Shown here one piece after another: positions 3,044-5,097 of a DNA stretch of 5,097 nucleotides. Numbering within the stretch: position 1 is the first letter of the stretch; the number at the start of each line of letters is the position of its first letter. The notes beneath the pieces were generated by a model. That model did not search any database. It saw nothing but the letters and a program-made list of their open reading frames with translations, and was not told where the DNA came from. This stretch comes from Synergistaceae bacterium. GTDB taxonomy: Bacteria > Synergistota > Synergistia > Synergistales > Aminobacteriaceae. Position numbers and translations under genes: made by a program. The stretch lies in NCBI GenBank assembly GCA_031270755.1, contig JAISWV010000270.1, positions 1 to 5,097 on the forward strand. Direction: 5' to 3'.

Positions 3044-5097
3044 TCATTCTATCTGTCTTCTTGCAAGCCTGGCGAATATGCCGTCCAGCTTCATCAGAGT
3101 TTCGTAGTCGCCTTCTTCCGCTACCACACCGTCCTGCATGACGAAAATTCGGTCCACGTCCTGTATGGTGCTCAGGCGATGGGCCACCGTTATCCTCGTC
3201 GCCTTGATGTTATTCATGCTCTCGGTGACGACGGCCTGGGTGGTGTTATCCAAGGCGCTGGTGGCCTCGTCAAGTATCAATATTTTCGGCCGGTTGGCCA
3301 GGCTGCGGGCTAGGAGTATCCTCTGTCTCTGTCCACCGGATATGTTGCCCGCGCCCTCGCTGACCACCGTGTGCATTCCCATGGGCATGTTTTCGATGTC
3401 CCGATCGAGGCCCACCATACGGGCAGCCTCCCAGGCATCATCCTGAGAGAGCGGGGAGGTGCCCACGATGTTCGTGAAGATATCCCCCGACATCAGTTGC
3501 CCGTTCTGCAGCACGACACCCATTTGGGAGCGGACCGAGGATACGTTCAGACCGGCCAGATCTTGCCCGTCGAAGTAAATAGCGCCCTGGGTCGGCGTCT
3601 CGAACCCCAACAGCAGACGGAGGAGAGTGGATTTGCCGCACCCGGAGCCACCTACGAACGCCACGGATTCCCCGGGTCGCACGTGCAGTGAAATTCCTTT
3701 CAATACCATGGGCAAATCCGGGCCGTAGGCGAAGCACACGTTTCTCACCTCGATGTCGCCGCTCAAGGCCGCCGCGTCCGCCTTGTCGTCCGTCACCTCG
3801 GGCTCGGCCTCCAAAATGGGCTTTATATTGTCGATGTGGGGCATCACGGCGAAAATATTTGCCACGCAAGGTACCAATGACACAAGGGTGGCGTTGACAC
3901 CGGAAAACGCGGCCTGAAAGCCCATGAAACTCGCGGCGGCCAATAGCGGTTCGGCGCCGGGGTCGCTTCTCATGGGGCCTACCGCGAACCAGTAGACCAC
4001 CAACGTCGTCACGGTGGGCTGGACGGCGTTGAGAATCGTCACGAAACTCTCCCGCCACCGCGTCTTCAATTTCCAGCTCCACTCTTCGCCAAAGGTCTGC
4101 GCCCACAGGTGAAACGCGGAGTCTTCCGCTCCCTGCAGCTTGAATTTGGACAGCCCGCTCAATACCTGCAGGGTCCGAGACGAAGTTTTGTTCGTGGCCT
4201 CCACTTTTTTTTCGGAGAGGGACACGAGTTTTTGATACGCGAAACCCGAGAGAACGAGATAGACGATCCAGGGAACCAACACCCTCAAACTGAGTTTGGT
4301 GCTGTAGTAAAACATGAGGACAAGGCTCCAGAAGGAAAACAGCGAGTCGAATAAAGTCGAAAGCAGGCTGTTGTCCAAAAGGTTCGTTATCATAGGAACT
4401 CCCTGCATCCGATTCAGGAGGTCTCCCACTTCGTACCTCCTGAAAAAACGCACCGGCAGAGACAAAAGCCTGGACCACAGGGCGTATTCCAGAAGCAACC
4501 CGTGCGCTTTTACCCGCATGAACGCCACGCTTCTGACCAATCCCAATATGGCGGTGGTAAAGCCGGACACCAGCATAACCTGAGTGACAGTACCCAGAGC
4601 TTGGCGGTCATTGATGGGAATGATATCCGTGAACAAGGTCTTCGTAATCATGGGCATGACGAGAGCCAACACTCCCGACAGGAGGCTGATCACCCATATC
4701 GTCCACCAGTCGGGTTTCCAGACGTGCTTCAGGGCGAAACGCAAGAGGTCCCGCATCCCCAGGGTTTTGGGCGGAAGGCCGGGATAACACACGAAGGCAT
4801 CCTGTTGCATTTTGGACGCGACAGCGGCGCCGACCCTCAACCCATGAGAGTTCGACGCGCTGAAGAGGCGGTATTTTCTGTTGCTCTCCGGTATCAGGGC
4901 GACAATTTCGCGGTCGTCTCCGTAATAGCCCAAGAGCGTTCCCCCATCGCTTTTATACCAGTCTTTCGGCAGGTCGATCAAGCGAGCCTGCATATTGGCT
5001 TTCCTGACAAGGCGTCTCATCAAGGTCAACGAATCCATTTTGGACGACACGTCCGGGGGAAGTTTTATATTTTCCGTCGTCGCGCCGAAATGCCTCG
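3044..5097 (-). CDS. NHLM-type peptide exporter, permease and ATPase subunit (5' end beyond window)
   Basis: This is an ABC exporter for Nif11/NHLP peptides, closest in layout to the second exporter type of these clusters (NHLM_micro_ABC2). The frame stays open from a GTG at 5050 to the right edge with no stop, so the true start is probably outside the window and GTG 5050 should not be taken as the N-terminus. Numbering from 5050: residues 1-95 are the family's soluble pre-domain (WYKSDGGTLLGYYGDDREIVALIP-type segment split over 31-54). Residues about 110-400 are the six-helix membrane domain. Residues about 430-668 are the ATPase, with Walker A GGSGCGKST (467-475), Q-loop Gln515, signature ISGGQ (570-574), Walker B ILILDEATSALD (590-601) and H-loop His624. 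Everything needed for ATP hydrolysis is intact. No C39 peptidase is seen in the visible part. Exporter and family call are firm; the substrates are presumably the two precursors. Confidence 0.93.
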   Translation of the reverse strand, partial: RHFGATTENIKLPPDVSSKMDSLTLMRRLVRKANMQARLIDLPKDWYKSDGGTLLGYYGDDREIVALIPESNRKYRLFSASNSHGLRVGAAVASKMQQDAFVCYPGLPPKTLGMRDLLRFALKHVWKPDWWTIWVISLLSGVLALVMPMITKTLFTDIIPINDRQALGTVTQVMLVSGFTTAILGLVRSVAFMRVKAHGLLLEYALWSRLLSLPVRFFRRYEVGDLLNRMQGVPMITNLLDNSLLSTLFDSLFSFWSLVLMFYYSTKLSLRVLVPWIVYLVLSGFAYQKLVSLSEKKVEATNKTSSRTLQVLSGLSKFKLQGAEDSAFHLWAQTFGEEWSWKLKTRWRESFVTILNAVQPTVTTLVVYWFAVGPMRSDPGAEPLLAAASFMGFQAAFSGVNATLVSLVPCVANIFAVMPHIDNIKPILEAEPEVTDDKADAAALSGDIEVRNVCFAYGPDLPMVLKGISLHVRPGESVAFVGGSGCGKSTLLRLLLGFETPTQGAIYFDGQDLAGLNVSSVRSQMGVVLQNGQLMSGDIFTNIVGTSPLSQDDAWEAARMVGLDRDIENMPMGMHTVVSEGAGNISGGQRQRILLARSLANRPKILILDEATSALDNTTQAVVTESMNNIKATRITVAHRLSTIQDVDRIFVMQDGVVAEEGDYETLMKLDGIFARLARRQIE

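Noticed and set aside
3438..4478. A 346-codon minus-strand frame inside the exporter gene
   Set aside because: It is in another frame of the exporter, is rich in Arg and Gly as expected of an out-of-frame reading, and the exporter frame has every ABC motif intact.
1..5097. CRISPR arrays, tRNA/rRNA genes, insertion sequences, phage attachment sites
   Set aside because: No regularly spaced repeats, cloverleaf-like sequence, transposase motifs or terminal inverted repeats were seen on either strand.

Overview
This window is part of a ribosomally made peptide (RiPP or bacteriocin-type) gene cluster of the Nif11/NHLP class. All credible genes lie on the minus strand, so the transcriptional order runs from high to low coordinates. 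The host cannot be fixed from the sequence. It is a bacterium with roughly 55% GC DNA and good Shine-Dalgarno sites. NHLP-type clusters are known from several phyla, including cyanobacteria, proteobacteria and planctomycetes, so they do not settle the lineage.

Layout in transcription order: (1) >5097-3044, the C-terminal two thirds or more of an NHLM-type peptide exporter (membrane domain plus ATPase), cut at its 5' end by the window edge. (2) 3017-2142, a 291-residue protein with a gluzincin-like zinc-peptidase motif, HECCH followed by DEVMAD. (3) 2101-1454, a NarL/LuxR-type regulator whose receiver domain has lost its phosphorylatable aspartate. (4) A 187-bp gap with a CRP/FNR-like palindrome and a candidate promoter. 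(5) 1266-970, a 98-residue Nif11-leader precursor peptide. (6) A 194-bp gap with two strong inverted repeats. (7) 775-497, a second, divergent 92-residue Nif11-leader precursor. (8) 479-1, an unrecognised gene with an excellent ribosome binding site, running off the left edge.

A reasonable model is that the regulator controls two small precursors, each ending in a Gly-Gly leader. Their 28- and 23-residue cores contain no cysteine and carry hydrophobic stretches with small-xxx-small spacing. The exporter then secretes the products. Visible absences are a lanthionine synthetase, a radical SAM enzyme, a YcaO enzyme and a C39 leader peptidase. The pair could therefore be an unmodified two-peptide bacteriocin, or be modified by enzymes outside the window. 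The HExxH protein and the partial gene are the least understood parts. No gene-free stretch exceeds 300 bp, and I saw no tRNA, rRNA, CRISPR array, insertion sequence or credible plus-strand gene.
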